Of a stretch of DNA of 64,000 bases, positions 1-14,600 are shown piece after piece. The notes below the pieces were generated by a model. The model was not told the DNA's origin. It did no database searches and saw only the letters and a list, made by a program, of their open reading frames with translations. A program made the position numbers and the translations under genes. This stretch comes from Cyprinodon diabolis (Eukaryota > Chordata > Actinopteri > Cyprinodontiformes > Cyprinodontidae): positions 19,547,829 to 19,611,828 of the forward strand of contig CM060062.1 in NCBI GenBank assembly GCA_030533445.1, read 5' to 3'. How positions within the stretch are numbered: the first letter of the stretch is position 1; each line of letters opens with the position of its first letter.

Positions 1-247
<247 letters not shown>

Positions 248-295
248 GTTCAAATGTTAAGGAGATTGAAGTTAGTTCATTTTTAGTGAGTAAAA

Positions 296-301
296 TTTAT
301 T
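296..301 (-). promoter_or_regulatory. Candidate poly(A) signal of exosc10
   Basis: AATAAA on the minus strand, 350 bases after the exosc10 stop codon. The stretch 302-650 is AT-rich with no other gene-like content and is read as the 3' UTR. The hexamer is seen directly; its use is inferred. Confidence 0.45.
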
Positions 302-650
302 TATAAAATGTTTTTAACAAACTCAACTTAATATTCAATCTTCCTAAGAAAATATGACATGATTAACATTCATCCTACTAACAAAGGATTGAATAATCAA
401 TATTTAACTTGGATTAACAGTTTAAGCTTCACACACATCCAAAAAATGAAAGACTGTTTTTCTTTTAAAAGTCAACTTTAATTAAGAGTTGTGTGCTTCC
501 ACATATTTACAGGGAAGCATCACAGGTGGAGGAAAAACTTTCAAAATCTATTAATTCTGAAATACAGATTTTCCTTTGCAATAAAGGACAAAATAAAAGA
601 AAAATAAATGTATTCCAGATGAGTTAAAAGGAAGAAGAACAATTAAGAGT

Positions 651-3600
651 TTATCTCTTGGGCCAGTTATGTCGGAATCCTCTGTAGGTATAAAACAGAA
701 AATATTTATCATTAGATGTCTGAATGTGCAGAATTGGACAAACTTGACTATTCTGAATGTTTACCTGTTTGATTTGCCACTGAGGTATGACATACTTCTG
801 TTTCCTGCAGAACTGTTGTTTTTCGGACCTTGAGGAAACCTCTGTGGACAAAAGAATGAAAGATATAGAGAAAATATCTATTTTTGAAAATATATTTCGC
901 AAATCTAAGAAAACTAGAGCCTCACTTTTTTCCTAAAGCCCTGTGCTTGCCGATTTGGATCAAACTGTGTGTCGTCCTTCGCTTTGGAGCCTGTAAAGCG
1001 TTAGCAGATGCCAAGATTACGAGGTGGATATTGCAACAGAATACAAAGATGAACCCGTTAAGCCTACCATCAAAAACTTTCAGATCTGACTGAGCATAGT
1101 CAAAGGGTGTGAAGCTTTCTTTAGCAGGAGGTTCAGTCTTCTGTGCTTTCTCTGTTGATTTCATTAGCTTTTTACTCTGTTTGGGAGTCACCTCTCCAAC
1201 CTCACTGCCCTCCCTTGCCCTCTTCTTTCCACCATCCTTTGACTGCTGAAATCAGATTGACAGAACAAAAAGCTCAAAAACATTAGCATTGTCTACCTTA
1301 GCAATCATTTAGCTTAAATGGTGTCAAACGTGTGCACCTTCACTGCATATGAGCAGATGCTCTGATATCCAACATTTTTGTTACATTTGTCAAGTAAATG
1401 GAAAACACAAACACCAAATGATTGTTTAATAAGTTAAAGATTTCCAAAGACAGAGGATGAATAATTTACCAATGAAGCAGCAAGATTAGAGTTATAATAA
1501 CTAGAGTCCTCACGTTTATAGTTTTTAATTGTATCAAAATCAGATCTATTGCTAAATTAATCCTCATGAGGAATGTTTATTAAGTTTTTAAGGCAAAGAA
1601 GCAGAAATATCTCTGTAAAAATGAATAAAAATGACCCCAAAAAACAAAGAAAATTTGTTTTAAAATATCTTTACAAACAATTATGTGGTACAACTAGAAG
1701 TGTCTCAATGCAGACCAAACAGGACCTAAGATCTTGTATTACAGACAAGACAATAGTTTTTTTATATTTCTATGCTTTAAGTCACTATATTTACATGTTA
1801 AAAATCAGAATAAACATTTTCATAATTTGTGGTCAATATAAATGTGTAAATGCACAGTTATCTGGGTCATAGGAACCACACAACATATTTTAATTGGATG
1901 CATGCAGACTTTTGCTAAGTTTTCCTGATGATGTTTCTACACCTATCCAAGGGTCTTAGTTTATTCTGTTGGCTAATGCTACAGCGATCTGTGGTTGGAG
2001 TGCTGATGAGTTCTTGTAGACAGCAAACCATCGTTCTAATGATTTGTTGTTTACAAACCAGGAGAATAAGGGGTGGGTGTTAGATTTGTGACTGAGTTGG
2101 AGAAGGATGAGCTCAAGGTGGCTTAATCAGTATAAAATTAATTCAGGTCGTGTTTGGCTGCTTTTAGTTGTTTAGATTTTAACGAAGTGATAGAATGATT
2201 AAATTGAGTGAAAAGCTATAATATGAAAAGGATGTCGGGGAAAGACAAAGGCTAACCGTATTACCTATTTATCTACGTGGCTCTATTAATCTAACCTGAA
2301 AACAGCCAGATGCATGTCTAGCTCCGCCTAGCTCCACTCACATACATCTGGGACACCGCTCATTGAAAGTGATTTCCCCAACCAAATTTATGGTCTGGCC
2401 AATCAGGACGCAGGGCGGGTGTTTCCTGGATGTGACGTAGTGGAGAAGCGTGCACAATGTTACCTTTTATCCGCACATTTTCATGGCACAAACGACATTG
2501 ATCATTTACCGACATTGCGCTAATTCCACTGTTGCTATATCCAAGATGTCGGCTGTTCTGTTTTGTTTTTTTTCCTGCGGTGTGAGTGGTTGAAATAGCA
2601 CGTTGATAAAGATGACAGACAAGTGGCTTATTCAATCATATGCAAGGAGTTTTGATAAGGCCCAGCCTTCAGTAAAGGCAATTCCTATGGCGGTGTCCCA
2701 GATGTATGTGAGTGGAGCTAGGCGGAGCTAGACATGCATCTGGCTGTTGTCAGGTTACTATTAATCCACTTTCTTGAGAAATTTCTTTATGTTATTCATC
2801 AACTCGTATAGATAGCTTTTTACCATAAAAACAATCTTTCAAATTACTTTTCATATTTGAAAATCTTTTTTTTCTCTAAAATTTGGTTTCTGAAGTTCCC
2901 AGCTAAATAGGTATTTACCATATGGGTGGCAGCTTTATGCATATTCTATTTATTTGATCTAATTAATTTGTTCATCATGCAAAGCATTTTATGGAGACCA
3001 GAATAATTAGTGATGCTGGAGCCTATTTACTGCCTTTCATAACATTAATGCAACGCTAGTGAAGTAAAAAAAACAAGAAAAAAAAAACAAACTAGCTCCT
3101 TATATAAAATCCTAATTAGAAAAAAAAAACACCTTGAAAAAGAGCCATCTGAAAGTGCCAATTTCCTGATATCTCAGCCAATTTTTCTCTGCAGTTCTCA
3201 TGTGGGTGACTTTTACGTTTTGCAGGGCTTCTGCCAATATTTCTGACTACGATCCATGCTACCGGAGAGCACTAACAAGCCAACTTGCAGTGATTCTTTG
3301 CAGCCAAGGTCACAGAGCCAATTACTTTGGCATTCCACACTCATGCATGCTTCTACTCCTGCAGGACTGAAATAGTAAAGCCTGGAGGAACACATGCAAG
3401 AGTCAAAGGTAATGTCCTCCTTTAATTCAAGCTTACCCAGAATTTGTAATAAAGAACATGAAGGAAAGCTTGTATATGAGTAACTCAGCAGGTATCATGT
3501 AATACAGCCACAGAAAGAGATCTAACAGCAGGGTGGCTTTGGAGGGCAAAGAAGCTCCAGTTCCATTACAGTGGGGAAGAAATGTGCAATGACAAAGTCT

Positions 3601-5687
3601 TCAGCTCTCCAGTCCCATGCTGTGCTCTTAACTCTTCCCAAAGCACCTAATGTGAAAGATACATTTTAAAAAGTAACAACTCTGAGATATAGATATAGTT
3701 TATCTGTCGTAGTATTGCCATGTCGGAAAGTTGGCTAAACCTGCACAAAATCCGAGGCTACAGCAGAGGGTTAAGCTGACTGTTTAAGTGCTTCCTCCAG
3801 GCTCAACACAGCTCAACTTTTTCATCAAGCTTGTACCACTGCGAGTGGAAAAGAGAAAGTGGAAAACACAGGAGAATGGATGGCTTACTGCTGCTTGCTG
3901 GCGTACGGTGGTGATATTACGCAGGGACTCCTGGTAGCTCTTTTTAGCCTTGGTTCTTTCCTCTGTAGAAAAAAAAAAAATGTAATTCTTAAGAACTGTC
4001 AAAAATGGTTGCCTCATAGATAACTCAATCATTTTTACCTGACAGTTTCTTTGCTTGTTGTTTTGCTTCTTCGGTTGATTTCTTCTTAACCTCCATCTCT
4101 TTCTGCTGCTGTTCGATACTCTGCAGCTTCCATCTCTTGCTGATCTGTTGAGTTAAGAAAGTAAGGCTATGAAAACTCAATAAAAAAAAATAAAAAAAAG
4201 AAACAAAGAGGGCTCACCTCAAATATCTTTGAAGATGGGTCAAACTTAGCGTTTTTGTTCACATGCACACCAGTGGAGGGTAAATACTGAGGATTCAAAA
4301 GGAAGAAAGGAATAAATTGTGATGGAAATCACAGATAATTAGTGGGTTGATGTTTTCTTATATTTTACCATTCTGAAAGGATTTTCAAAAGATTCAATAA
4401 TGCGCCTGGCTTTGATCTGGGCTACGGAGAGGGACTCTTGGTCAGCCGGAGTTTCCATTTCCTTAGAGAAAAAAGTCAGCCTCAGTAAATAAACCATCAT
4501 AAGAAGACACAGACAACAGAAAAAAAAAAACTTAACAAACAACATTTTTTTAAAGCTCTTCCAAACTATTTCTATTTGGATCTTTCACATTTTATCATTA
4601 TATAAGCATCAAATATATGACAACCAGACTTAAACTACCGTATTACACCTGGAGCCATTTGAAAAAAAAAATATTGGTAAAAATCTACTCTTAGGGTCTG
4701 ATTTTCAGAGGGTTTGATCATCTTAAAACTTGGTTGTTCATGCAGAGCAGATCTTCGTCTGTGTGCAAACCATCATTATGCAGATCATATTCTAATGACC
4801 AAACTACACATATTCATAGCTTGAGGATATGCAAATATAAACATTTACCAGATGCAAAACCCTTTCCCTAACATGAAACTCAATTTTTTTTTTTAAATTT
4901 TTTATTTTATCTCTTCTTAATGTCAGGCGCATACTCAGACTTTATGCACTATAAATAATAATATTCAGTATTTTCAAATTTATTATTTAAGCCATTATTA
5001 CCTCGATCCGCATGTCTTATAACCTAAACCTTATTTTAGAGAAACAAACCCAAAAAACTTGCAGCTGTAATCACAACTACAGGTGGTTCTACAAAGTCAA
5101 GATTAAGGGGAACTGAATAAAAATGTATGCCACACTTTTCAGAATTTTAATCAAAGACTTTCCATCGTTTCCAAATCATATAATACAGTATTGCCCAGCA
5201 TGTACAATCCCAGTAAATTAATTTAATGTGTGCATAGCTAAATTGACTAAACATGGAAGCTTTAGGTTAATGAAAACTTTTGCAAGACAAGTATTTACCT
5301 GGAAAAGGGTAATTTTTGCTGGAGCCAAAAGGCTGCTTATTTTTTGCCCATCGACGTCCATTTTATGATCCTCCTCTGAGAAAAGGATTCCTTCTTTAAC
5401 TGGAACGTCTAAAAAAAGTGAAATAATAGATAAAAAAAATTGAATCCCATAATTTTTCTTCTCAGGTTTCAAGCCAGGTTTACCATCAGCTGTATCCTGA
5501 GGACGGTCGATCTCGGACCCCCTGGACGTATCATGTGGACCAAACAACGTCACTTCAGCCTGGATACAGATAATCATTTATTTATATGAGTCTAAATATT
5601 GGTTATCAAATATCGAGGTAGAAGTCGTCTTCAGCTGACCTTTTTGATAGGTGTAAGTCCTTTCTTCTTCTGAGCTGCGATCTCAGC
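651..5687 (-). CDS. exosc10: exosc10 exons 15-25: C-terminal exosome-binding and lasso region
   Basis: Residues 581-888. EVTLFGPHD and APAKITLFQ lead into [14 protein letters not shown], the segment that anchors Rrp6-type enzymes to the exosome core. [17 protein letters not shown] and a lysine-rich helix follow, then KKRARE (a likely nuclear localisation signal), [24 protein letters not shown] and the end GFRHNWPKR. The basic tail matches the lasso that helps RNA enter the exosome. Exons 21 and 22 are separated by a 2.6-kb intron holding a transposable element. Exons 23-25 are small (65, 77, 31 bp) and were placed by splice signals and phase. Confidence 0.93.
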
Positions 5688-8600
5688 CTTCGTGAATAAA
5701 ATGAAATAAATCCAAGTTTCACCATGGAAGTATCACATCTCCAACTACTTCCATCAGTTTCTCACCTTCAGGAGGGGCATCTCCCTGCCTTGCTGCACTA
5801 ACAAATGAAGCTCATTGACCTGCTGCCTCACCAGCGGTGGGACGGGGTTACAACAAGCAATGATACCCTGAGGCTCTCTGAGGGGTGAAAACAAAAGATA
5901 AAAAAACTCATCAATGTAAAAAGGGGGGAAAGCAAAAGATAAATACAGATATTTAAGAATGATACATATGATGTTCTTACTTAGGCAGCTCTTCTGATAT
6001 TTTGATCATCATATGAGTGGGCAGGACATATCTGGGGGGAAAAAAACACACAAAACATGATTAGAAAAAAAAGAAAAAAAATCCAGTCAAGTGGGCGAAG
6101 AGGAGTTGATTCCCATGAGCTCTGAAAAAAAAAGGATGCAGGACATTTGAAGAACAGCAGGTCCACTGAGTTCACACAGCCTACCCAGTGCTTTCATCTT
6201 CCTGCCTGGCCAGCTTGTCCCTCCAGGCGTATAGCAGCCTGAACGTGGTGAGCTGCTGGGTGTTAAAGGACCTTTTCTGCTTCCTCTGGAGCTCCAAATA
6301 CGACTCCTCTGTGTAGATTGGCTTCATGTATTTCTGTTGGAAGAGGAAAAGGAGCGGAACACGGTAAGATGTGACAAAAGATAAAGAACAAAGTCCCAGT
6401 TAGAATATCAAATTATATCACTTCAGTATTTTCTTAAATCAATATATAAAAATAAAAAGCTAAGGATGACAGTCTCCCTTCTGCAATGTTTCCCTTGATG
6501 CCTGCGGTTATCTAACAACCTATTGGCTACTTGCTTCACATCCCAAGTGGAGGAAGCTTTCATGCATGCATCAGTGTAGTGTGATGTGGGCTAACCTTCA
6601 ATGAAACGTCTTTGCTTTTGTTCCAGACACTCTGCAACAGGCCCGGCTGCCCGTGGTTCGACTCCAGCAGCTGTGCCCTCATGCAGTCGTAGATGTAAAG
6701 GAGATAGTGGGTGTCTGCGCGAGCATACTCGATCATCTCTTCTGGCAGGGGGCTACGATGACATAAGGCTGTAATTTAGCATCATTTTCCACATATGTTA
6801 AATCCCACCAACATACGGTGCTTCTAGAGAAATCACATTTTCTTTTGATAGAAACAAACTTAAATTTTTAGCATAGGGAAATTAAATGTTTTCCTTGTTT
6901 CAGTGTTTTACTTGAGGCAAAAATTTGAATCTTATGCACACAGTTTGTTTTTCTGTCTTATTTCCATAGATTTAAGTTGGACTTCTTTTTGCCATTCCAT
7001 AAATAAAGACGGAATTGCTAGACAGTTTTCAACCTGAGCTTTGGATCTCTGCAGCTCCTCCAGAGAGGCATTGTAAATACAAAAGCCTGACAATACTCTC
7101 TTTAACTTCACTTTCTGCTGAACTCTCAGATAACAGCGCAATAAATCACACGCAAGTTATGTGTACAAATCTGGGGTGTGGATAGCCTCTTGACAAAGCT
7201 AAATATTGCAAAAAGTGCCACTTAATAATAATTAAAAAACAACAACAACTTTAAATTAATGAATGGGCCCATTTGTCAACATACCGAATTCTCCAGTCAG
7301 CCAGCTGGTAGCGTTTGTCGGAGTTCACGTTGCAGAACTGTTTGAGTAAATGGTCGAGGGAATGTCTGGCCAGGTTCAAGGCTCGGCTTGCCTGATGGGT
7401 GTCGAAAAGGTTGACAACATACAAGCCAAAGTCCCTCTGGAGCCACTCGATGTCAGAGTCAGCACCGTGGAAAACCTGGGAATGAAAAAACCAAAACATG
7501 ATGATTTCTCATTTAGGTGATTTTTGCTATTCAGTTGGCAGATGGAGCCCACGCAGCACAGCACACTTCTTCCAAAGGTGTCCCTGCTGAGTGTGAGTCA
7601 TGTTGGCTCCCACACTTCAGACGAATTCCTGCCAACTTCATCCAACTTCTTAGTACGATTGGTCTTTCAGAGACATCACACAATGTAAGAGCTCTATCTT
7701 TAATGAAATATCCATTAAAACTTCTGACTACTCTTTAAAAAAGAGAACAGAAAGATAATTCCTAACACTGAGGTTTAATATTTGAAATGTTATTTGTAAA
7801 ATCCATTACTAATGCAATAAATGGCCAATCTGCTCTAATTATTAAGCTGGCCTAGGTTAAAACATGCCGAAACAATAAAAGGTTTTCCCTCAAGAGACCT
7901 GTCAGTTTCTACTAAAAAAACACAGGTCAGAATCAGGAGCACAAGAGTCCAAACGCCAGAAGATGAACACCAGGTAGTATCTGTAGAAAACTATAACACC
8001 CTGACATTAGTGGTAAAAGCAAACAGAAAAAACATGCTAAAGGTTAATTAATAGTTTCAGAACCTAATCAATCTGTCCTTCTGTCAACTAAATAATATTG
8101 AATCCCATTGGTCCAAACAGGGAGACCAGCAGGTGGCAGAACAGTATCTAGTCCACTAAATGCTGATATCTGTTTTTGCATTTAAGCCTTTATGGCAAAA
8201 TCTCCTTAGGTTATACAAATGACGAGTTTCTAAAGAATAAGCAGGTGACACATTATTCCCCACAATAATTCATTCCTACTGTAAGAGGATATAAGAAAGA
8301 ATTTATTGATAGAACTATGTCTTTACTTTTACTATACTGGGGTCAGTGAAGGCCTCGTTGAGGATATACATTTCACTGCGGAGCTCCAGAGTGTCGATGA
8401 TGAAGTCTTCCTCTCGGGTGGAGATCTGCATCAGGCAGGTGAGACCGAGAAAACTCCTGTAGGAATGGTGCTGTCATTAAAAACAAAAAGAAAGAGTTAA
8501 AACTTTAAAAGATGGTCCAAAGCAACAATACATTTTAGCACAACTGCACGTTTAAAGAATGCTCTAGAGCTTTATGCCCCTGTCACACCTAAAAGATTTA

Positions 8601-11600
8601 GACCAGCGTATGCTTGATGTATGGAAAATCTTGCAAAAAGGCTGGTATACGTTTGATAAGTTATGGGTATTTTATGCATAAGTTATGATCACGCTGAAGT
8701 ACGCTGGCACACATCGACATACGCCGAGTATGCCACTGTTCACCATATGTGGGGCATAAGTTACAGTTAAGTTATTTGATCGTTGAGCATCTAGCTTATC
8801 CAAAACATATGAGTAACTTGTGCATAACTTATACGTAACCTATCAAGAACTTATCCCCAACTTATATAAATGTATTTGATGACCTAAAGCTACTGTTAAA
8901 TGGCGTATTGGCAGCGTTTTGGTTATAAAATAGGGTTCACAGGAGGAAAACATCTGTACTCCTTCAGACTTCATCTCCATCATAGGGCGAGCGTGAAGGT
9001 GTGTGGGATGGATCCTCACTGTGTTTACGCCCACGGCCAACAAACTTCCTAGCAGACATGATGCTGAATTTGCTATGGCTGCAAACCTTCTTTCTTTCTT
9101 TTCTTTCCTCTTTTTTGTTTTTGGGTGGGTGGTAAAAAGCAGCTGGGTTAATACCGAGACATCTTTTTATGCAGGCCGGGCGCCTCAGGTCGCATTGCTG
9201 CCTCCCTCAGGACACTGGCTCATGACATTTCATGGACATCACGATGCCATGCGCTACGCATAAGTTAGGCTGTCGTTTGAGATAAGTTCTGGACTCATGA
9301 ATATGCCGCCACGTATATGCCCAACATAATAAAAAAATGCATAGGAAGTTCAGCGTATGCGTATTCTGGGACGTCAGGCATACGCTGGCTAAAGCAGCAA
9401 GGTGTGACAGGGCCCTTAGTTATGATTCTTTTACTTTGATTTGGATAAAATATTATCTTCATACCTCAAGATCCACTGCAAATTCATATAATCTGCACAG
9501 CTTCTCGTTAAGAGTGACCAGGTCGTCCAGTGAGTCAATAAATGATAGCTTGGTCTCAGCCATGGGTTTGTACATCTAGGAAACAAAAATACATTTTACC
9601 TTTAAAATCATCAGTTCATAGGGCTGTTTCAGAAAAAGAGGATTAAAATTCCTTAAATTATCCAATTGTCATTGCTGCTGCTTTTACAAAGCTTAATATC
9701 CTCAAATCTAAACTTTTGTAGGAGACGGTCCAGAGTCTTGGAGCTCCTGTTATGAAAGTATGGTCTGATCAATCAGAGCCTGCATACCATAAAGCAATTA
9801 AAAATGGATGGAGAACCTGTGGGATGTGGAAAAACTCAAGACTAAAAAAAAATCTAGCCTGGACGCTTTTAACAACCTAAAGAAAATCAAAGTAAGGCAC
9901 ATTGATAAAAACATCCAGGTGTGAGAACTCATGCATTAAAGGGAGCGCAGCTTCACTCTAAAAGTTAATGGTAACATGAGATTCAGAAATTCTAGATGAA
10001 TAGAAAAAGTCAGATGTATAAAAACGTGAACGTCTCACTGCAAACTTTTATAACCTTGTTTTCCTGGAACTGATCCTAGACTCACGTGTATTTTCTCACG
10101 TGGAGGTCCCCACCACGTGACAAAATAACCATAGCAACGAGATGTCATGCCATTACAGAGAAAGTTTGTAAAACACACTTCAGGGACGTTTTTAGAGCCG
10201 AAAAATAACTTGAATGAAATCAGTGATCCACATAAAAAAAGTCTACCAGCCTGTCCTACAATGTCTGGATGAAGTCCCAAAGACGCTGCCTTGCTCCTGC
10301 ACTGAGCCTAATTATTGCTTAATGCTTATAATTGTTAATATTTTAAAAATAAAATTTTCTTTATGGCTTTATTTTTCTTTTTACAGCACTAGTGGCTGAT
10401 TTTTTGGACAGTAGGCTGACAGGAAAGGGGGTATGAGAGAGGAAGAGACATGCAGGAAAGGTCGGATTCGAACCCGGGTCGGCCACGTCCAGGAGTAAGG
10501 CCTCCGTACTTGAGTTGTACGTCTTAACCAATGCGTCACCTGCACGCCCTATTTCTCACATTTCCATTAGGAGCGGCATCACAATACAAGCAAGTGAAGT
10601 ACACTTTGTTTGAAACCATTTAGGACTTTGCCAATATTAACAAATGTTGGGCGTCATGCACAGTGCCTACTGGAATTCTCTTCCTAATACAGCTACTTTT
10701 CAGGATGGTTTATAACATTAAAGTATATATAAAGTAATTCTGATTTAAGCCGACCAACGTGTCACTACACAATTTAATTTGTGTTTTGATGTTTATCTAA
10801 GCACTCTTTGGTGAATTAAGAATAAAAACATTTATTTAGTTTCATAATGAGATTATTTATAGCAACTTGGATGAATATTTGCTTGCACATGCCCAAATAA
10901 GCTGATGGTACGATCAGGTAGCAACAGGACCAAACATATTGTGATTTGATTGGTCATCATGATAGGAGTACTTCAGTTTCTGCAAAGCAGATGCACTCCA
11001 GCAATCCTAACCAGCGCCGCCCGATAGTTAAAACTCCGCCTCCTTATTTGAGTATAAGAACATGAAATAAAAGGAGCTTAAAAAGAAAAACAGAGTTAAA
11101 AAATAGAAGTCTTTGAATACATAAAGTAGGTTTACAAAATAAAAGTGTCACAAAATAATGCTACATTATGAAATGAATAAATTCCGTAATCAATAAATAT
11201 TTGAATAAACAAAACCTTAAAATTCAATAAAATAAGACTAAAATTATTTTTATTTTATGGCGAGATTTTATGTATTTTTTTGAATATTTATTGACAACTT
11301 ATAAACAGCAAAATGTATGTTATTTTGAATGAAACGGCTCTCCATAGCTTACACATTAGTATAAATTTGCTCAACAGTCACATTTTATTCTATTAGATAA
11401 AGTTTAGTGCTCTTTAGCCTCTTAATGTGGTTTGAAAGTTTGTGTGGCTAATGCAAATTCTCATGGCAGGTTAAAGTGTGTGTGGCTGTAACTCAATTTC
11501 AGGCAAAGTTCATTTTTAAACATAAAGAGTTTTATGCTAAACGTTGTCCCGCATATTTTTTTATGCACAGGTGCTTTATATACATGAAACCCCAAACAAT

Positions 11601-14600
11601 GGAACTAAACTTCGGGCATCCGACATAAAACACCTTAAGTATTTACCGAGTCTAAGCTCAAGGAATATCCTTAAAAGCACTTAAAAATGGAGCAAGTAAA
11701 ATAAAGCAAAGGCTTCAAAAAAAAACAAACAAAAAAAAAAAAAACAGCATATTGAATTAGGTTTTCAGGAGAGCTGTAATTTAAAGCAGCTATAGAAAAG
11801 GATTGATGCAACTAAAAGCCACTAAGAATCATATCTGGAAATGCTGAACCAATACCTAAACTTATTAAGTCTTAAGGTCAGCTGCATCAAAGGCTCAGCT
11901 CCTAAATAATCAGAGCTATATATCACCATGTTCCACTTTGCATATGGATGTCATAACGAATGTCATCCAAATATTGAAAACCAAAAACTGTTTTAGCCCT
12001 GTGAAAATATACTGAACCTTTTAAAAGAATGATGTATTTAGCTGCTCAGCCACAATCATGACCAAAAGCTATGCTGTAGCAGTAATTTAAAGATGGGTAC
12101 TAATATGGTAGGCAAAGATTAGATTGGGCTAGGGCTATAAAATATGTTTGGTATATGTGGCGGTATTACCTGAGGCTCTGGTTTAGACAGTAGGCTTTCT
12201 GGTACAGTTAGGTGGTCCAGCTCATATTGGTATGGATGCGCAAACCTGCACAAAACAACAGTCATTAGATCATCAAAAAAAAAGAAAAAGAAAAAAATAA
12301 CAAAAATGTTTTTTAAAAACTCAACAACACAATCCTCACATGTCTTCCACATGTTCTTGAGTCCTCTGCTGGTGGATAAAGTCAGCCAGGGCAGCAGGGA
12401 CATCAAGGTCTTCAGGCCTCTCTTTACGTATTTGTTTGTTTGAGAAATCTACAGTTTGAGGGATAAATGCATTCAGATTGGACAGAGATGTAAACCAGTG
12501 AGGACGAGATGTGATACCATGAGGATCAAGCGCTTGACATACACGATGGAAGTGGCTTCACTGCATTCGGCTTGATGAAAATCTTGGGAACAAAAGGCGT
12601 ATTGCTGTTGTCAACTTTCTCCTTGAAAGTCAGCTGGGGCCTCGCCACGTTCTTGGCATGAAGAAGTCGGAAAGTTTCTGATCGAGAGCTGGAACCCTAA
12701 AGGATTAGCAGAGATAAACCAATTACAATTTCTCTTAACTTTAATTAAACAACAGGCAGCAAGCTGTGGCTACATATTTATAGTGAAACCAGATGGATTT
12801 TGAAAAGCAATCAGCAAACTTTGAGTACATTTCCTCTTGTAAAAACTTTACCACCTTCCCACACATTTCAGCTCTTTAGGTTGAATCACGAGTCAATCCC
12901 TCCCTCCTTTCCTATGCATGATGCTCCACAAAAAATAAGTATTTTAAATGTTCAAATTAGCTGTGCCAAACTCCAGGACATGTGGGCTGATGTCTGGCAA
13001 CTTTTAGATCAATCTCTCTTTAGAGAGATTTTTAGCAGGACCTGTAGAACTTTAATGCACAAGAGAGAGGCAGATCAGCCATTTGATTCATGTTTACTGG
13101 ACCTGGAATACATTAAACATCCTTGGATCAGAGGTTTGGATTGCCACACATTAAACACAGCTGAATTTGGGACAAACCCTTATTGAAAAAAAGAAAAGAA
13201 AAACTGCGACGCGACGACTGATATTTAAATGATCTTACCTTACGATTCCAGCTGGAAACAACTATTTTTGGAGGCTGAAACCCAGCAGGCATAACAGGAT
13301 TCTGGCTCCTGTTCACCCCATCAGCTTCATCAAGGAGGATACCCTGTCAGTTAGGTCAGCAGAGCTTGGTTGGTTTGAGGAAAATGTTTTAAATGTTGAA
13401 AATGGTTTCCCGGGGAAAGTTTCAGGTCTTACCGCTCTTTCGAGAATAACATCGTTTGAGTCTACAACCAAGTCAAACCTCTCCTCCACTCCAGTCAGTT
13501 TGTTCTGGTCTCTTATATGAGATCTACAGCCATGGTGCTGCATTATCTGACTCATGCTGAGACACACACAAAAAACAAACAAAAAAATCTATCTGACAAC
13601 TGCTTTTTGTTAATGCTAGATAAAAAAAATGAAAAAATGAATTGATATATCACACAGTCCAATAAAAGCAACACTCACCAGTGTAAAAGCTTATCTCCTT
13701 GACTCTCACAGAACTCCTGGAAGCCAGGAAAGCTCCGATAGAAATCATAATCGTCTCCAGCCTGAGGTAAGCCAGCTGAGGCTTTAGTGGCTGATAACAC
13801 AGCCCCCAAACCATACTGTGGAGACGAAGGAGGAGAGAACATTAGAGAATCAAAACTGGAAACCAGCAGAAACTAAATGTAACAGGGAAAAAATAAATAA
13901 ATAAACTATTTACTGTAGTTTCTGGAACATGGTGTTAAGAAAATGTACTTTTTAACAACAAGGAAAATTTTGGTTAGGGCTGCAATTAAAAATTAGTTTG
14001 TAAAGCTATTAATCTGTCAATTATTTTTTCAATTAATATCCGGATACCAAAAGATTTCTTACAGAAGATTTTAAAATAATTAACAGATTAATAGCTTTAC
14101 AAACTAATTTTTAATTGCAGTCCTAACCAAAATTTACCTTGTTGTTAAATATATGTATATTTTTGTTCTTTACAACCTTGGTATAATTACTGATCTAAGT
14201 AAGTTGCTCTGTCAGCTAAAGGCATATTTTAGAGTCTCTATACCCCGTTTAAGGATTAATCGAGTAATAAATTAGTTGATTTTAATAATCGATTAAACTG
14301 ATTAATTGTTTCAGTCATGTTGATAGGTTAGTAATAGAACTTTCTCTGTTTGATTCCTGAACAGCTGTTTACTGGCAATGCAACCATTTTTAAGTGCTTT
14401 ATACCAACATTTTCCTTTCAAGAGAAGTTTAAAAATGTTTTTTTTTTTTTTCATATAAAGTTGTTCTATCCAGAGGGGCGACTCATAAAGGTAATAATTT
14501 TAACTTGAATTTGTCAGTTGCAAAAAAATTGTCGACATGGTGTATTATTAATATTAATAATTACATTTTTTTCACACAGCTACTTAGACTATTTAGTTTA

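Noticed and set aside
2360..2635. 91-codon minus-strand frame
   Set aside because: It is internal to the 466-bp transposon and has no domain.
3213..3395. 60-codon minus-strand frame inside exosc10
   Set aside because: Exon 21 (3889) joins exon 22 (1245) in phase with no residue missing, so no exon is needed here.
10386..10551. Possible tRNA gene (A box and B box on the minus strand)
   Set aside because: No closed cloverleaf, and the tail is that of a SINE.
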